NCBI RefSeq assembly: GCF_900637195.1
Contig: NZ_LR134356.1
Span: 1,736,001 to 1,800,000, forward strand
Length of the DNA: 64,000 nt
Origin: Mycolicibacterium aurum
GTDB taxonomy: Bacteria > Actinomycetota > Actinomycetes > Mycobacteriales > Mycobacteriaceae
Direction of reading: 5' to 3'
The notes beneath the pieces were generated by a model. That model was not told where the DNA came from. It saw only the letters and a program-made list of their open reading frames with translations, and made no database searches. Positions within the stretch are counted from its first letter, which is position 1; every line of letters starts with the position of its first letter. Both the position numbers and the translations under genes were made by a program. Below, piece after piece: positions 16,208-28,163 of this stretch.

Positions 16208-17686
16208 GTGCAGGACCACCTCGACGGGGATTTCTCCGACGTTCTGATCATCGGCGCGGGCATTTCGGGAATCGGGGCCGCCTACCGGATCCACGAACGT
16301 AATCCCCAGCTCACGTACACGATCCTGGAGCGGCGATCGCGGATCGGCGGTACCTGGGACCTGTTCCGCTACCCGGGCATCCGGTCGGACAGCGACATCT
16401 TCACGCTGTCGTTCCCCTGGGAGCCGTGGACTCGACCCGAGAACGTCGCCGACGGTGAGTACATCCGCGAGTACCTGACCAACACCGCGCACAAGCACGG
16501 CATCGACCAGCACATGCGGTTCGACACCCACGTGAAGTCGGTGGAGTGGGATTCGACGACGGACACGTGGACGGTGCACGCCGAGCACGAGGGCCAGGCG
16601 CGGGTGTACCGGGCGCGCTTCCTGTTCTGCGGAACCGGCTACTACAGCTACGACGAGCCGTACACGCCCGAGTTCCCTGGCATCGAGCGGTTCGGGGGTC
16701 CGGTGGTGCACCCTCAGTTCTGGCCAGAGGATCTCGACTACACGGGCAAGCGCGTCGTCGTCATCGGCAGTGGTGCGACTGCGATAAGCCTGATCCCCGC
16801 GCTGGCCGAGAAAGCTGAGCACGTGACGATGCTGCAGCGGTCGCCGACGTACATGATGTCGATGGCGCGCGTGGATCCGATGGTGGACTTCATCCGTAAG
16901 GTGTTGCCGCCCAAACTGTCCCACTCTGTAGTGCGGTTCCGTAACGCGGCGTTCCACATCTTGACCTACTTCATGTTCCGCAAGGCGCCCAAGTTCGGGC
17001 GCAAGCTGGTCCGCAGCCGGGCCAAGGCGGCCCTGCCGGAGGGCTATGCCGTCGACGTGCACTTCAAGCCGAAGTACAACCCGTGGGACCAGCGGATGTG
17101 CCTCATTCTGGATGAGGACCTGTTCACCGACATCAGCGAAGGCCGCGCCGACGTCGTGACCGACACCATCGACCACGTGGACGAGACGGGCATCGTGCTG
17201 ACCTCGGGTGCCCGGGTGGACGCCGATGTGATCGTCACCGCGACCGGTTTGCAGCTGCAGGCGCTCGGCGGCATCCGCGTCGTCATCGACGGCGAAGAGA
17301 TCAAGCCGACCGACAGGTTCGTCTACAAGGAGTATCTGCTCGAGGACGTCCCGAACATGGCCTGGTGTATCGGATACACGAACGCGTCATGGACGTTGCG
17401 CGCGGACATGACGGCGAAAGCAGTCGCGAAACTGTTGGCGTACATGGACTCTCGTGGCTACACGCACGCCTACCCGCATCTGGGGGAGGCGCCGATCGCC
17501 GAGAAGCCCACCTTCGACCTGCAGGCCGGCTACATCAGGCGGGCGCCGCACGCGCTGCCGAAGTCGGGAACGCGGCGGCCGTGGAACGTGCGGCACAACT
17601 ACGTGCTCGACGTGATCGACCACCGATTCGACCGGATCGAGGAGTCGATGGTGTTCGGGCGCGCCGCGGTGCGCGAGCCGGCCTGA
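16208..17686 (+). CDS. EthA-like FAD monooxygenase
   Basis: This 492-residue protein closely follows the EthA type of Baeyer-Villiger monooxygenase. It has GAGISG at residues 16-21, GGTWDLFRYPGIRSDSD near 47-63, the fingerprint FGGPVVHPQFWP at 162-173 and GSGATA at 187-192. EthA oxidises ketones and activates thioamide prodrugs; whether this paralogue does so cannot be told. The GTG start at 16208 sits seven bases after a perfect AGGAGG at 16195-16200. There is no ethR-type regulator beside it. It lies between the aofH-like gene and the Rv3169/Rv3168-like pair and ends 21 bp before the convergent gene. Confidence 0.92.
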   Translation: MQDHLDGDFSDVLIIGAGISGIGAAYRIHERNPQLTYTILERRSRIGGTWDLFRYPGIRSDSDIFTLSFPWEPWTRPENVADGEYIREYLTNTAHKHGIDQHMRFDTHVKSVEWDSTTDTWTVHAEHEGQARVYRARFLFCGTGYYSYDEPYTPEFPGIERFGGPVVHPQFWPEDLDYTGKRVVVIGSGATAISLIPALAEKAEHVTMLQRSPTYMMSMARVDPMVDFIRKVLPPKLSHSVVRFRNAAFHILTYFMFRKAPKFGRKLVRSRAKAALPEGYAVDVHFKPKYNPWDQRMCLILDEDLFTDISEGRADVVTDTIDHVDETGIVLTSGARVDADVIVTATGLQLQALGGIRVVIDGEEIKPTDRFVYKEYLLEDVPNMAWCIGYTNASWTLRADMTAKAVAKLLAYMDSRGYTHAYPHLGEAPIAEKPTFDLQAGYIRRAPHALPKSGTRRPWNVRHNYVLDVIDHRFDRIEESMVFGRAAVREPA

Positions 17687-17707
17687 ATCTCCGCCGATTC
17701 GCCGAGC

Positions 17708-18822
17708 CTACGGTGCGACGGTGAGCCAGTCGGCGAAGCCCGACGGATCGTGGCGGCCCAGCGCACCGTGCTCGAACAGTCCCCAGCCTTCGCGCTCGGT
17801 GCCGTCGGCGTCGCGGCACACCGCACGACCGACATGGTCGATGACGCCGAATCCGGCCCGGCCGACGATCGCGGGATCGGTCATGTCGTAGGTGAACCGC
17901 TCGGTGAAGCCCTCGCCCTTCCACATCCCGTGGATCCAATCGGAATCCCCGCCGTAGCCGCCGCCGACATGGATCGGCACGGGCAGCTTGGACTCGACGT
18001 CGAAATGGACTGGGCTGCCGTCGGATGCGGTGGCCTCGATGGTCGCGCCGGTCGGGATGCGGGTGCCGGAGCGGTAGTGAATCTTCACGCGCGGCCAGCC
18101 GAGTTGCTCGACGCGACCGTCCTTCCAGATGCGGGTGCAGTCGTTGAGGGACCGGAAGCCACTGGGCTCCTCCTGAATGATGATGACGATGCCGAAATCG
18201 TCGAACGCCATCGGCACATACAGCCACCACATGCCCTCGAACGGGGGATCGGCAGGCCGCCCGGCCGGCTCCGCCTCACCGATGGGCCGGATTCCCCAGG
18301 ACCTGTCCCGAGTGCCGATCCAGCGGGCCGGGTCGACATCGATGGTCTGGCCGTCGATCTGGAGCTGTCCGCTCCACGTGCCCACCTGGGCGAACCGCTG
18401 GGCGTCGAGTGTGACGCGGTTGCCTGCGCGCAGGACGTGCCGCTGTTCCTGGACGACGTCGAACAAGCCGTTCCACGTCAGATCGGCGGCGATGCCTTCG
18501 GTTTCGTCCAGCTGGATACGCAGCGTGCGCAGCGGATCGATGACCTCCACGCGGTAGTTACCGACGTGCTGGTTGAGCCTGTCGTGGTCGATGGCGTCGG
18601 ACAGGTGCACTGCGGTTTGGGAATCTCCGCGCCTCACGAGCAGGAACGCGTCCTTGACGCCGAGGTTCGGGTAGTAGCCGATCCCGCTGACGACGAAGAT
18701 GTCGCCGGTGCGGTCGTGGGCGTTGAAGTAGGACCGGTCATAGAAGTTGCGATCCGAGGACCCGGGCCAGGCAATGGGCTGGGGTAGCTGGTGTACCGGG
18801 TACTCATCCATCGGTCCGAGCA

Positions 18823-18823
<1 letters not shown>
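17708..18823 (-). CDS. Rv3169-like conserved protein, lipocalin-like fold suspected
   Basis: This 371-residue soluble protein is rich in short beta strands with many Trp and Asp turns (GTRDRSWGIRPIG, EGMWWLYVPMAFDDF). The pattern resembles hydroxyneurosporene-synthase/AttH-type double lipocalin proteins, but no catalytic motif is visible. It matches the position and size of M. tuberculosis Rv3169, next to the Rv3168 kinase-fold gene. The ATG start shares one base with that gene's stop (TGATG) and follows GGAGAGG, so the two are translationally coupled. A role in modifying or binding a lipophilic substrate handled by its partner is an inference. Confidence 0.75.
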
Positions 18824-20625
<1,802 letters not shown>

Positions 20626-20638
20626 CGGCCGGAACCCT

Positions 20639-20774
20639 GCACCGCGAGCGCGCATGTCTGCACCTAGACACGCCGCTGCGGCTGGCATTGCGCGTGCGGT
20701 CGTAGGCCGCGAGCGCGCGCTGAATGCCACCAAAGTGCGGCGTGTCGTCGTACAAACACGCACGCTCGCGGTGC
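20639..20774. repeat. 136-bp imperfect inverted-repeat element in a convergent intergenic gap
   Basis: The two ends are inverted copies of each other. The outer 38 positions match at 31, starting with a perfect 12-bp arm (GCACCGCGAGCG), and after a mismatched stretch TGGCATT pairs again. The whole gap between the tetR stop at 20625 and the enoyl-CoA hydratase stop at 20782 is filled by it. It can fold into one long hairpin and would serve as a two-way terminator, and its regular outer ends also suit a dispersed palindromic repeat. It has no coding content and no target-site duplication was obvious. Confidence 0.7.
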
Positions 20775-20781
20775 GAGGGAG

Positions 20782-21570
20782 TCAGGTCGGTGGGATCTGT
20801 TCCCTGTTGCGCCGGGCGACGGCGTCGAACCGGTCGCCGAGACCGTCGAAGCCCTGCGAGTCACGGTGCTGCACCACCGCGATCTTCTGCTCGGCAGCCA
20901 GCGCCGGGTCCGTCACTGCCGCGGCGCCCGTCGCGTAGATCTCTTTGAGGCTGAGCATCGTCGGTCCCGGCACCTCGGCGATCTGCGCCGCGAGCTCCGA
21001 GGCCCGCTCGAGTAGCCGTTCATGGGGCACCACCTCGGTCACCAGTCCGATCCGCTCGGCACGGGCCGCGTCGACCACCTCACCGGTCATGGACAGGCGC
21101 CGCGCCATGGCAGCGCCGACAAGCTGGGGTAACCGCGCGGTCATCCCGCCGCCCGGCAGGATGCCCACCCGGGCGTGCGTGTCGGCGAACACCGCGCGCT
21201 CCGAGGCGATCAAGAAATCGCAGCCCAGAGCCATCTCCAGGCCGCCGGTGAAAGTGGCCCCGTTGATCGCCCCGATCACGGGCGTGCGCAGCGCGGCCAC
21301 GGCCGCGATGCAACTCTGCGACCGGAACTCCTCGAAATACGAGAGCCCATCGCGGGCAGCCTCTTTGAGGTCGACACCCGCGCAGAACGCGGGATCGGTG
21401 CCGGTGAGGATGATCGACCGCACCGAGGGGTCGGCGTCAGCGGCGGTCAGTGCCGCGTACGTCGCACGGATCAGGTCGCGACTGAGCGCGTTCCGCGCGG
21501 ACGGACGGTTCAGCGTGATCACCCGGACACCGTCGCGGTCGGCGGTCAGGACGAGCTCGTCGGTGGTCAT
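20782..21570 (-). CDS. Enoyl-CoA hydratase/isomerase family protein
   Basis: This 262-residue crotonase-fold protein has the oxyanion-hole segments FCAGVDLKE (residues 62-70) and GATFTGGLEMALGCDFLIA (104-122). The first catalytic glutamate is present (Glu112). The position of the second glutamate of true hydratases appears to be His132 in DTHARVGILPGGG, so it may be an isomerase, hydrolase or altered hydratase. The start lies only 12 nt after the nuoN stop on the same strand, so it is probably the last gene of the nuo transcript. A long hairpin element follows its stop by seven bases. Confidence 0.88.
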   Translation of the reverse strand: MTTDELVLTADRDGVRVITLNRPSARNALSRDLIRATYAALTAADADPSVRSIILTGTDPAFCAGVDLKEAARDGLSYFEEFRSQSCIAAVAALRTPVIGAINGATFTGGLEMALGCDFLIASERAVFADTHARVGILPGGGMTARLPQLVGAAMARRLSMTGEVVDAARAERIGLVTEVVPHERLLERASELAAQIAEVPGPTMLSLKEIYATGAAAVTDPALAAEQKIAVVQHRDSQGFDGLGDRFDAVARRNREQIPPT

Positions 21571-21582
21571 CCGAGATTCGTA

Positions 21583-23160
21583 TCAGAGGAAGCGATTGGC
21601 GGAGTTCGCAAGGTCCAGCAGGGGCTGCGGCAGTGCGCCGAGCGCGAAGGTGACCGCCGCGGTGACCGTGACGACGCCGGTGGTCAGCGCGCTGGGCACC
21701 ACCACGGTCGGGGCGTCGTCGGGTCTATCGGTGAAGAACATCAGCACGATCACCCGCACATAGAAGTACGCGGCAATCGCGCTGGCGAGCACACCCACCA
21801 CCACCAGTGGGATCGCGCCACCCTCACCCGCGGCCTTGAACACCGCGAACTTGCTCACGAACCCACTGGTCAGCGGGATCCCAGCGAAGGCCAGGAGGAA
21901 CAGGGAGAAGACAATGCCGATAAGGGGATATCGCTTGCCCAGCCCGGCCCACCGCGCGATCGCCGTCTCCTCATCACCGCCGGCATCGCGGACCAGGCTC
22001 ACCACCGCGAACGCGCCGACCGTGGAGAAGCCGTAGGCGAACAGGTAGAACAGCGTCGACGACAGCCCTGACTCGTTGCCCGCGATGACGCCGGTGAGGA
22101 TGAACCCGGTGTGTGCGACCGCCGAGTACCCCAGCATGCGCTTGACATCGTTCTGGGTCACCGCGGTGATGGTCCCGACGAGCATGGTCAGGATTGCGAT
22201 CGCCCACAGCACCGGCCGCCAGTCCGCGCGCAGCTCGGGGAGCGCCACGTAGAAGATGCGCAGCATCGCGCCGAACGCGGCGATCTTGGTGGCCGCGGCC
22301 ATGAAGGCGGTGATCGGCGTGGGCGCGCCCTGATAGACGTCCGGGATCCACGAATGGAAGGGCACCGCGCCGACTTTGAACAGCACACCGACCAGCAGCA
22401 GCCCGGTGCCGATCATCGCCAGCGACGGCCTGCCGGTGCCCGACGCGACGGCGTCGGCGATGCCTGGAAGTGTGAGCGTGCCCGCGTAGCCGTACAGCAT
22501 CGCGGCGCCGTAGAGAAAGAACGCCGAGGCGAACGCGCCCAGCAGAAAGTACTTCAGCGAGGACTCCTGCGAGAGCAGGCGCCGGCGCCGTGCCAGCCCG
22601 CACAGCAGATACAGCGGCAGCGACAGCACCTCCAGCGCGATGAACATCGTCAGCAGGTCGTTGGCGGCGGGGAACAGCAGCATGCCGCCGACGGCGAACA
22701 ACGTGAGCGGGAAGACCTCGGTCTGGATGGCGCCGGCCCTGGTCGCCTGCTTTTCCACGACGCTTCCCGCGATCGCGGACGCCTGCGGGGTGAATGCGTC
22801 CAGCCCGCCGGCGCTTTCGCCGTCCGGCACGCCGGGCACCGTGATCTGGCGCTCGCCGATCAGCAACACCCCCAAGACGCCGACCAGCAGGATGGTGCCC
22901 TGCAGGAACAGCGCGGGCAGGTCGACGGCCACCGCGCCCATGACTGCGGTGGATCCGGTGCCGCCGGGCAGGTCGCCGGCGATCAGGACGACGGCGATGA
23001 ATGCCGCGATCAGGGCGGTGATGCTCAGGGCCACCTGGGCGCCGTACCGGTGCCGCCGGGGCAGGAACGCTTCGACGAGCACGCCGAGCACCGCCGCGCC
23101 GAGCACGATCAGCATCGGGGAGATGAGCCCGTATTCGATGCTGGGAGTGGGGATGTTCAT
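21583..23160 (-). CDS. nuoN: NADH-quinone oxidoreductase subunit N
   Basis: The 525-residue protein is an antiporter-like membrane subunit of complex I with about 14 hydrophobic helices. It shows the family-typical segments for proton translocation: a lysine-containing helix FKVGAVPFHSWIPDVYQGAP and the NDVKRMLGYSAVAHTGF segment. The ATG overlaps the nuoM stop in ATGA. It is the last nuo gene; an enoyl-CoA hydratase follows after 12 bp. Confidence 0.96.
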   Translation of the reverse strand: MNIPTPSIEYGLISPMLIVLGAAVLGVLVEAFLPRRHRYGAQVALSITALIAAFIAVVLIAGDLPGGTGSTAVMGAVAVDLPALFLQGTILLVGVLGVLLIGERQITVPGVPDGESAGGLDAFTPQASAIAGSVVEKQATRAGAIQTEVFPLTLFAVGGMLLFPAANDLLTMFIALEVLSLPLYLLCGLARRRRLLSQESSLKYFLLGAFASAFFLYGAAMLYGYAGTLTLPGIADAVASGTGRPSLAMIGTGLLLVGVLFKVGAVPFHSWIPDVYQGAPTPITAFMAAATKIAAFGAMLRIFYVALPELRADWRPVLWAIAILTMLVGTITAVTQNDVKRMLGYSAVAHTGFILTGVIAGNESGLSSTLFYLFAYGFSTVGAFAVVSLVRDAGGDEETAIARWAGLGKRYPLIGIVFSLFLLAFAGIPLTSGFVSKFAVFKAAGEGGAIPLVVVGVLASAIAAYFYVRVIVLMFFTDRPDDAPTVVVPSALTTGVVTVTAAVTFALGALPQPLLDLANSANRFL

Positions 23161-24734
23161 CGCACCGGGCCTTCCGCCATCCGGGGTGCCGGGTCAGTCT
23201 GCTTGATCGTCGTCAGCGTGTGCGTCACCGCGGGATTGATGACATCGAGGGCCGGCTTCGGGTACACGCCGAGCACCAGCAGGACCGCGATCAGCGGTGC
23301 CACCACCGCGATCTCCCTTGGTACCAGGTCGCGGATCTTGTGCTCACCGTCGGTGAGTGCGGCGGGAAGCGGGCCGGTCATCATCCGCTGATACATCCAC
23401 AGGATGTAGATCGCCGAGAGTACGAGCGCGCTTGCTGCGAGGACCGCGAACACCGGGTAGCGGGTGAATGTGCCGATGAGTACCAGGAATTCACTGATGA
23501 ACGGAGCCAGCCCGGGCAGTGACAGCGTGGCGAGGCCCGCGACCAGGAACGTGCCGGCGAGCACCGGTGCCACTTTCTGCACGCCCCCGTACGCGCTGAT
23601 GAGGCGGGATCCGCGCTGCGACACCAGGAAACCGGCGATCAGGAACAGTGCCGCCGTCGAGAAGCCGTGGTTGACCATGTACAGCGTGGAACCGGACTGG
23701 CCCTGGGTGGTCATCACGAAGATGCCGAGGATGATGAAGCCGAAGTGTGAGATCGATGTGTATGCGATCAGGCGCATCACGTCGGTCTGCCCGATCGCGA
23801 CGACGGCGCCGTAGACGATGCCGATCACCGCCAGCGTGATGATGAGCGGGCTGAAGTAGGACGCCGAGTCGGGGAACAGTGGCAGGCAATAGCGGATCAT
23901 GCCGAATGTGCCGACCTTGTCCATGATGGCCATCATCAGGACCGCGCTGGCCGGGGTGGCCTCGACGGCCGAATCGGGGAGCCACCGGTGGAAGGGCCAC
24001 AGCGGCGCCTTGACGGCGAACGCGAACATGAACCCGCCGAACAGCAGATGCATCACGGCCGGGTTCATGACGAACTCACCGCCGGCGACGGCCGCGACGA
24101 TCGCGCGGAAGTCGAATGTGCCCGCCGCGAACGCGTCGCTGCCCGCCGTCGCCACATACAGGCCGACGACCGCGGCGAGCATGACGAGACCACCGATGAG
24201 GTTGTACAGCAGGAACTTCACTGCCGCCTTGCTCCGGTTCTGGCCGCCGAACCCGCCGATGAGGAAGTACATCGGGATCAGCATCGCCTCGAAGAACACG
24301 TAGAACAGCAGGATGTCGAGGGACACCAGGGAGATCAGCACCATGCCTTCGACGGCGAGTGTCAGCGCGAAGTAGATGTGGGCCGACCGGCCGCCCCAGC
24401 TGGTCTGGTCGCGCGCGTCGTTCCATCCGGCGATGAGCAGCAGCGGCAGCAGAACTGCCGTCAGGACCACCAGGGCCAGCGCGATGCCGTCGATACCGAG
24501 GATGTAGCCGGTGCCGAAAGACGGTATCCAGCGGTAGTTCTCCACGAATTGAAACTGTTCGCCGCCGGGGTCGAAGCGCACGGCGATCACCGCGGCGACG
24601 ACGAGCACCGCCAGCGACACGCTCAACGCCACCCATTTGACCAGAGTGCGTGCGGCGGCGGGCAACAGCAGCACCACCACGGCGCCCACCATCGGAATGG
24701 CCCACAGTACGGTGAGAATCGGCAGCGACGTCAC
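23157..24734 (-). CDS. nuoM: NADH-quinone oxidoreductase subunit M
   Basis: The 525-residue antiporter-like proton-pumping subunit has about 14 hydrophobic helices. [22 protein letters not shown] is the family signature around the central lysine, and [21 protein letters not shown] contains the conserved membrane glutamates. I place the start at GTG 24732-24734, which overlaps the nuoL stop in GTGA; a longer reading to the right would only translate nuoL in another frame. The stop overlaps nuoN in ATGA. Confidence 0.95.
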   Translation of the reverse strand: MTSLPILTVLWAIPMVGAVVVLLLPAAARTLVKWVALSVSLAVLVVAAVIAVRFDPGGEQFQFVENYRWIPSFGTGYILGIDGIALALVVLTAVLLPLLLIAGWNDARDQTSWGGRSAHIYFALTLAVEGMVLISLVSLDILLFYVFFEAMLIPMYFLIGGFGGQNRSKAAVKFLLYNLIGGLVMLAAVVGLYVATAGSDAFAAGTFDFRAIVAAVAGGEFVMNPAVMHLLFGGFMFAFAVKAPLWPFHRWLPDSAVEATPASAVLMMAIMDKVGTFGMIRYCLPLFPDSASYFSPLIITLAVIGIVYGAVVAIGQTDVMRLIAYTSISHFGFIILGIFVMTTQGQSGSTLYMVNHGFSTAALFLIAGFLVSQRGSRLISAYGGVQKVAPVLAGTFLVAGLATLSLPGLAPFISEFLVLIGTFTRYPVFAVLAASALVLSAIYILWMYQRMMTGPLPAALTDGEHKIRDLVPREIAVVAPLIAVLLVLGVYPKPALDVINPAVTHTLTTIKQTDPAPRMAEGPVR

Positions 24735-26611
24735 CACAGGTTCACCGCCAGGATGGTCGCGACGACGACGGCCGCGCCGGCCAGCATCGACAGGGCGTAG
24801 GAGCGTGCGAAACCGGTCTGCAAGTGCCGCAACCCTTCCGAGATGCGGGAGACCCCCGCGGCCAGTCCGCTGGCGGCCCCGTCGACCGCTTCGTCGTCGA
24901 GCTCGACCAGCCCGCGGGTGAACTGAACGCCTGGCTGCATCAGCACCTTCTCGTTGAAGGCGTCGCCGTAAAGGTCGCGCCGCGCGGCGACCGTCAGCGT
25001 AGACCCGGCCGGCACCTCCTCGGTGACCGGTCGCGACCCGTACATCCGGTAGGCCACCCCGATACCGATCGCGACGACGGACAGCACGATCACCGTGACC
25101 ACCCAGACGGGAAGGACGTGGTGGATCTCGTGCACGCCGACCACGGGTTCGAGCCAGTGCTCCAGGGTTCCGCCGATGGCCAACGCGCCACCGGCCGTCA
25201 CCGAGCCGATCGCGAGCAGGATCATCGGCCAGGTCATCACGGCAGGTGACTCGTGCGGCTTGGCGTGTTCTGCCCAGCGCTTCTCGCCGAAGAACGTCAT
25301 CAGCATCACCCTGGTCATGTAGAACGCCGTGATGCCGGCACCGAGAATTGTTGCGCCGCCCAGGATGACGCCTTTGGCCCCGCCTGCACCCAGCGCTGCC
25401 TCGATGATGCCGTCCTTGGAGAAGAAGCCTGCCAGCGGCGGGATCCCGATGATGGCCAGGTAGCCCAGCCCGAATGTGGCGAAGGTGATCGGCAGCGCCG
25501 TGCGGAGCCCGCCGTAGCGGCGCATGTTCACCTCGTCGTCCATCGCGTGCATCACCGACCCGGCGCCCAGGAACAGGCCCGCCTTGAAGAAGCCGTGGGT
25601 CAGCAGGTGCATGATGGCGAATGCGTATCCGGCCGGGCCGAGACCCGCGGCCAGCACCATGTAGCCGATCTGGCTCATGGTCGAGGCCGCCAGCGCCTTC
25701 TTGATGTCGTCCTTCGCGCAACCGATCACCGCACCGAACAGCAACGTCACCGCGCCGACCACCACCACCGCGGTCTGGGCGTGCGGGGCCAGGTCGAAGA
25801 CGGGACCGGAACGCACGATCAGGTACACGCCCGCGGTGACCATCGTGGCGGCGTGGATCAGCGCCGACACCGGGGTGGGGCCCTCCATGGCGTCACCGAG
25901 CCAGGACTGCAGCGGCACCTGGGCTGATTTGCCGCAGGCGGCCAGCAGCAGCATCAGCCCGATGGCGGTCAATGTGCCCTCGGCGAGTCCCGGTGCGGCG
26001 TCGAAGATCGCGGCGAAGGAGACCGACCCAACGGTCGCGAACATCAGCATCAGCGCGACCGCGAGACCGATGTCCCCGACCCGGTTGACGACGAATGCCT
26101 TCTTGGCGGCTGTGGCCGCGGACGGCTTGTGCGACCAGAAGCCGATCAGCAGGTACGACGCCAGACCGACACCCTCCCAGCCCATGTAGAGGCCGAGGTA
26201 GTTGTCGGCGAGCACCAGCAGCAGCATCGCGGACAGGAACAGGTTGAGGTAGGCGAAAAAGCGCCGCCGTCCCGGATCGTGCGCCATGTAGCCGATGGAG
26301 TAGATGTGGATCAGCGATCCGACGCCGGTGATCAACAGCACGAAGCACATCGACAGCTGGTCGAGGTGCAGACCGAAGTCGACGCGCAGCGCACCGACGG
26401 GGACCCAGCTGAACAGGGACTCGTGCACGGCGCGGTCCTCGTCGGCGCGGCCCAGCATGCCGGTGAACAGGATCGCCGCACAGGCGAACGACGCGAGCGA
26501 CGCGGTCGTGCCGAGCAGATGCCCCCAGCGATCCGATCGACGGCCTGTGAGCAGGAGGACCGCCGCACCCACGAGGGGCAAGGCGACGAGGAGCCACACG
26601 GGTAGCGTCAT
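24731..26611 (-). CDS. nuoL: NADH-quinone oxidoreductase subunit L
   Basis: The 626-residue largest membrane subunit of complex I is an antiporter-like proton pump ending in a long lateral helix. Conserved signatures include [17 protein letters not shown], the lysine helix [21 protein letters not shown] and [20 protein letters not shown]. The C-terminal part after about residue 500 carries the amphipathic segment and a last hydrophobic helix. The ATG lies 13 bp after the nuoK stop, and the gene overlaps nuoM in GTGA. Confidence 0.96.
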   Translation of the reverse strand: MTLPVWLLVALPLVGAAVLLLTGRRSDRWGHLLGTTASLASFACAAILFTGMLGRADEDRAVHESLFSWVPVGALRVDFGLHLDQLSMCFVLLITGVGSLIHIYSIGYMAHDPGRRRFFAYLNLFLSAMLLLVLADNYLGLYMGWEGVGLASYLLIGFWSHKPSAATAAKKAFVVNRVGDIGLAVALMLMFATVGSVSFAAIFDAAPGLAEGTLTAIGLMLLLAACGKSAQVPLQSWLGDAMEGPTPVSALIHAATMVTAGVYLIVRSGPVFDLAPHAQTAVVVVGAVTLLFGAVIGCAKDDIKKALAASTMSQIGYMVLAAGLGPAGYAFAIMHLLTHGFFKAGLFLGAGSVMHAMDDEVNMRRYGGLRTALPITFATFGLGYLAIIGIPPLAGFFSKDGIIEAALGAGGAKGVILGGATILGAGITAFYMTRVMLMTFFGEKRWAEHAKPHESPAVMTWPMILLAIGSVTAGGALAIGGTLEHWLEPVVGVHEIHHVLPVWVVTVIVLSVVAIGIGVAYRMYGSRPVTEEVPAGSTLTVAARRDLYGDAFNEKVLMQPGVQFTRGLVELDDEAVDGAASGLAAGVSRISEGLRHLQTGFARSYALSMLAGAAVVVATILAVNLW

Positions 26612-26624
26612 CCGGCCTGGCCCA

Positions 26625-26924
26625 TCAGTTCTTCAGCAGGCTTGCCGCGTCGACGCTGGAGGAGCGCCGAGTTCGGAAAATGGTCATGATGATGGCCAGG
26701 CCGATCACCACCTCGCACGCCGCGACGACCATGGTGAAGAACGCGACCACCTGGCCGTCCAGCTGCCCGTGTATCCGCGAGAACGCGACGAACGCCAGAT
26801 TTCCTGCATTGAGCATCAGCTCGACACACATGAACATGACGATGGCGCTGCGCCGCAACAGCACTCCGGCGGCACCGATGGTGAACAGCAGCGCCGACAG
26901 GTACAGGTAGTTATCGGGACTCAC
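26625..26924 (-). CDS. nuoK: NADH-quinone oxidoreductase subunit K
   Basis: This 99-residue, three-helix membrane subunit forms part of the proton path of complex I. The conserved glutamates sit in [13 protein letters not shown] (second helix) and [11 protein letters not shown] (third helix). It starts at GTG 26922-26924 behind GAGGAG and overlaps the end of nuoJ by 14 bases. Length and motif positions are those of the family. Confidence 0.95.
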   Translation of the reverse strand: MSPDNYLYLSALLFTIGAAGVLLRRSAIVMFMCVELMLNAGNLAFVAFSRIHGQLDGQVVAFFTMVVAACEVVIGLAIIMTIFRTRRSSSVDAASLLKN

Positions 26925-27630
26925 GGGGCTCCTCTCCGTCTGTCGGCACCGGGCGGATCTGCAGAATGGCGCTGACCGACAACTCCGACCCGGATCCGTC
27001 GGGCAACCGGGCGGGGACGTCGACGGCGTTGTGGCGCGCGTACACGCCGGGGTTGGGCAGCGTGGTGGGGTGCCCACCGGGCGCGAAGCGTTCGGCGGCA
27101 AGCTCTCTCTGGGTCTTACGGTGCTCGAACCGTTCCCGGTGTGCGAGCAGCATCGCGCCCAGGGTGGCGGTGATCAGCAGGGCGCCGGTGAGTTCGAACG
27201 CCCACAGGTAGTCGGTGAAGATCAGCGCAGCCAGGCCCTCGACGTTGCCTTCGTCGTTCGCCTGTTCCAGACCGACGACGCCTGACACCGAGACACTGCC
27301 GATTCCGGCGATGAGTAGGATTCCGAACCCGACGCCGACGGTGATGGCTGCAACCCGTTGTCCGCGAAGCGTTTCCACCAGAGATTGCGAAGAGTCGACT
27401 CCGATGAGCATGAGCACGAACAGGAACAGCATCATGACCGCGCCGGTGTACACGACGATCTGGACGACTCCGAGGAACGGCGCGTCCTGGACGATGTACA
27501 ACACGGCGAGCGCGATCATCGTCACCGCCAGCCAGATGGCGGAGTACACGGCCTTGGGTGCGGCAACGACGCCGAGCGCGCCTGCGACGGCGACCGCGGC
27601 GAAGACCCAGAAGAGCACGGTCTCGGTCAC
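26911..27630 (-). CDS. nuoJ: NADH-quinone oxidoreductase subunit J
   Basis: The 239-residue membrane subunit has five predicted helices in the first 165 residues, including the conserved [20 protein letters not shown] segment that carries the pi-bulge region of complex I. The last 70 residues form a hydrophilic cytoplasmic tail, as in other mycobacterial NuoJ proteins but longer than in enterobacteria. GTG start overlapping the nuoI stop in GTGA; the tail-coding end overlaps nuoK by 14 bases. Confidence 0.95.
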   Translation of the reverse strand: MTETVLFWVFAAVAVAGALGVVAAPKAVYSAIWLAVTMIALAVLYIVQDAPFLGVVQIVVYTGAVMMLFLFVLMLIGVDSSQSLVETLRGQRVAAITVGVGFGILLIAGIGSVSVSGVVGLEQANDEGNVEGLAALIFTDYLWAFELTGALLITATLGAMLLAHRERFEHRKTQRELAAERFAPGGHPTTLPNPGVYARHNAVDVPARLPDGSGSELSVSAILQIRPVPTDGEEPRESR

Positions 27631-28163
27631 TTGGTGTCCTGAACTGCCGGCGCGATACTGCCGAGAACGTTTCCGCGGTAGTAGTCCTCGTCGGTAGTCC
27701 CCGGTGCCATCGCATGCGGCGGCGGTTCCATGCCGGGCTGCAACGGGGCCAGCAGCTTGTCCTTGCCGTAGATCAGGTCGGCGCGATTGTCGTCCGCCAT
27801 TTCATAGTCGTTGGTCATGGTCAGCGCACGCGTCGGGCAGGCCTCGATGCACAGCCCGCAGCCGATGCAGCGCAGATAGTTGATCTGGTAGACCTGGCCG
27901 TAACGTTCGCCGGGCGAAAACCGTTGCGCCTCGGTGTTGTCGGCGCCCTCGACGAAGATCGCGTCCGCGGGGCAGGCCCACGCGCACAGCTCGCAGCCGA
28001 TGCACTTCTCCAGTCCGTCGGCATACCGGTTGAGTTGATGTCGGCCGTGATAGCGCTTGGCCACGGGACCCGGCTTCTCGGGGTACTCCTCGGTCACCGG
28101 CTTCTTGAACATCGAGCCGAACGTGACGCCGAAACCGGCGACGGCGTCGAGGAAATCAGACAT
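27627..28163 (-). CDS. nuoI: NADH-quinone oxidoreductase subunit I (two 4Fe-4S clusters)
   Basis: The 178-residue ferredoxin-like subunit relays electrons toward subunit B. Two ferredoxin motifs are intact: Cys54-57-60 with Cys64, and Cys99-102-105 with Cys109, each pattern ending in CP. The ATG start at 28161-28163 follows AAGGAG with seven bases spacing and overlaps the nuoH end by eight bases; an upstream in-frame extension would lie within nuoH. The C-terminal 35 residues after the second cluster are an actinobacterial-style extension. Confidence 0.96.
   Translation of the reverse strand: MSDFLDAVAGFGVTFGSMFKKPVTEEYPEKPGPVAKRYHGRHQLNRYADGLEKCIGCELCAWACPADAIFVEGADNTEAQRFSPGERYGQVYQINYLRCIGCGLCIEACPTRALTMTNDYEMADDNRADLIYGKDKLLAPLQPGMEPPPHAMAPGTTDEDYYRGNVLGSIAPAVQDTK

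Noticed and set aside
24735..25721. Extension of NuoM to an 854-residue protein
   Set aside because: The added part is NuoL read in another frame with Arg/His-rich sequence; the GTGA junction gives a normal NuoM start.
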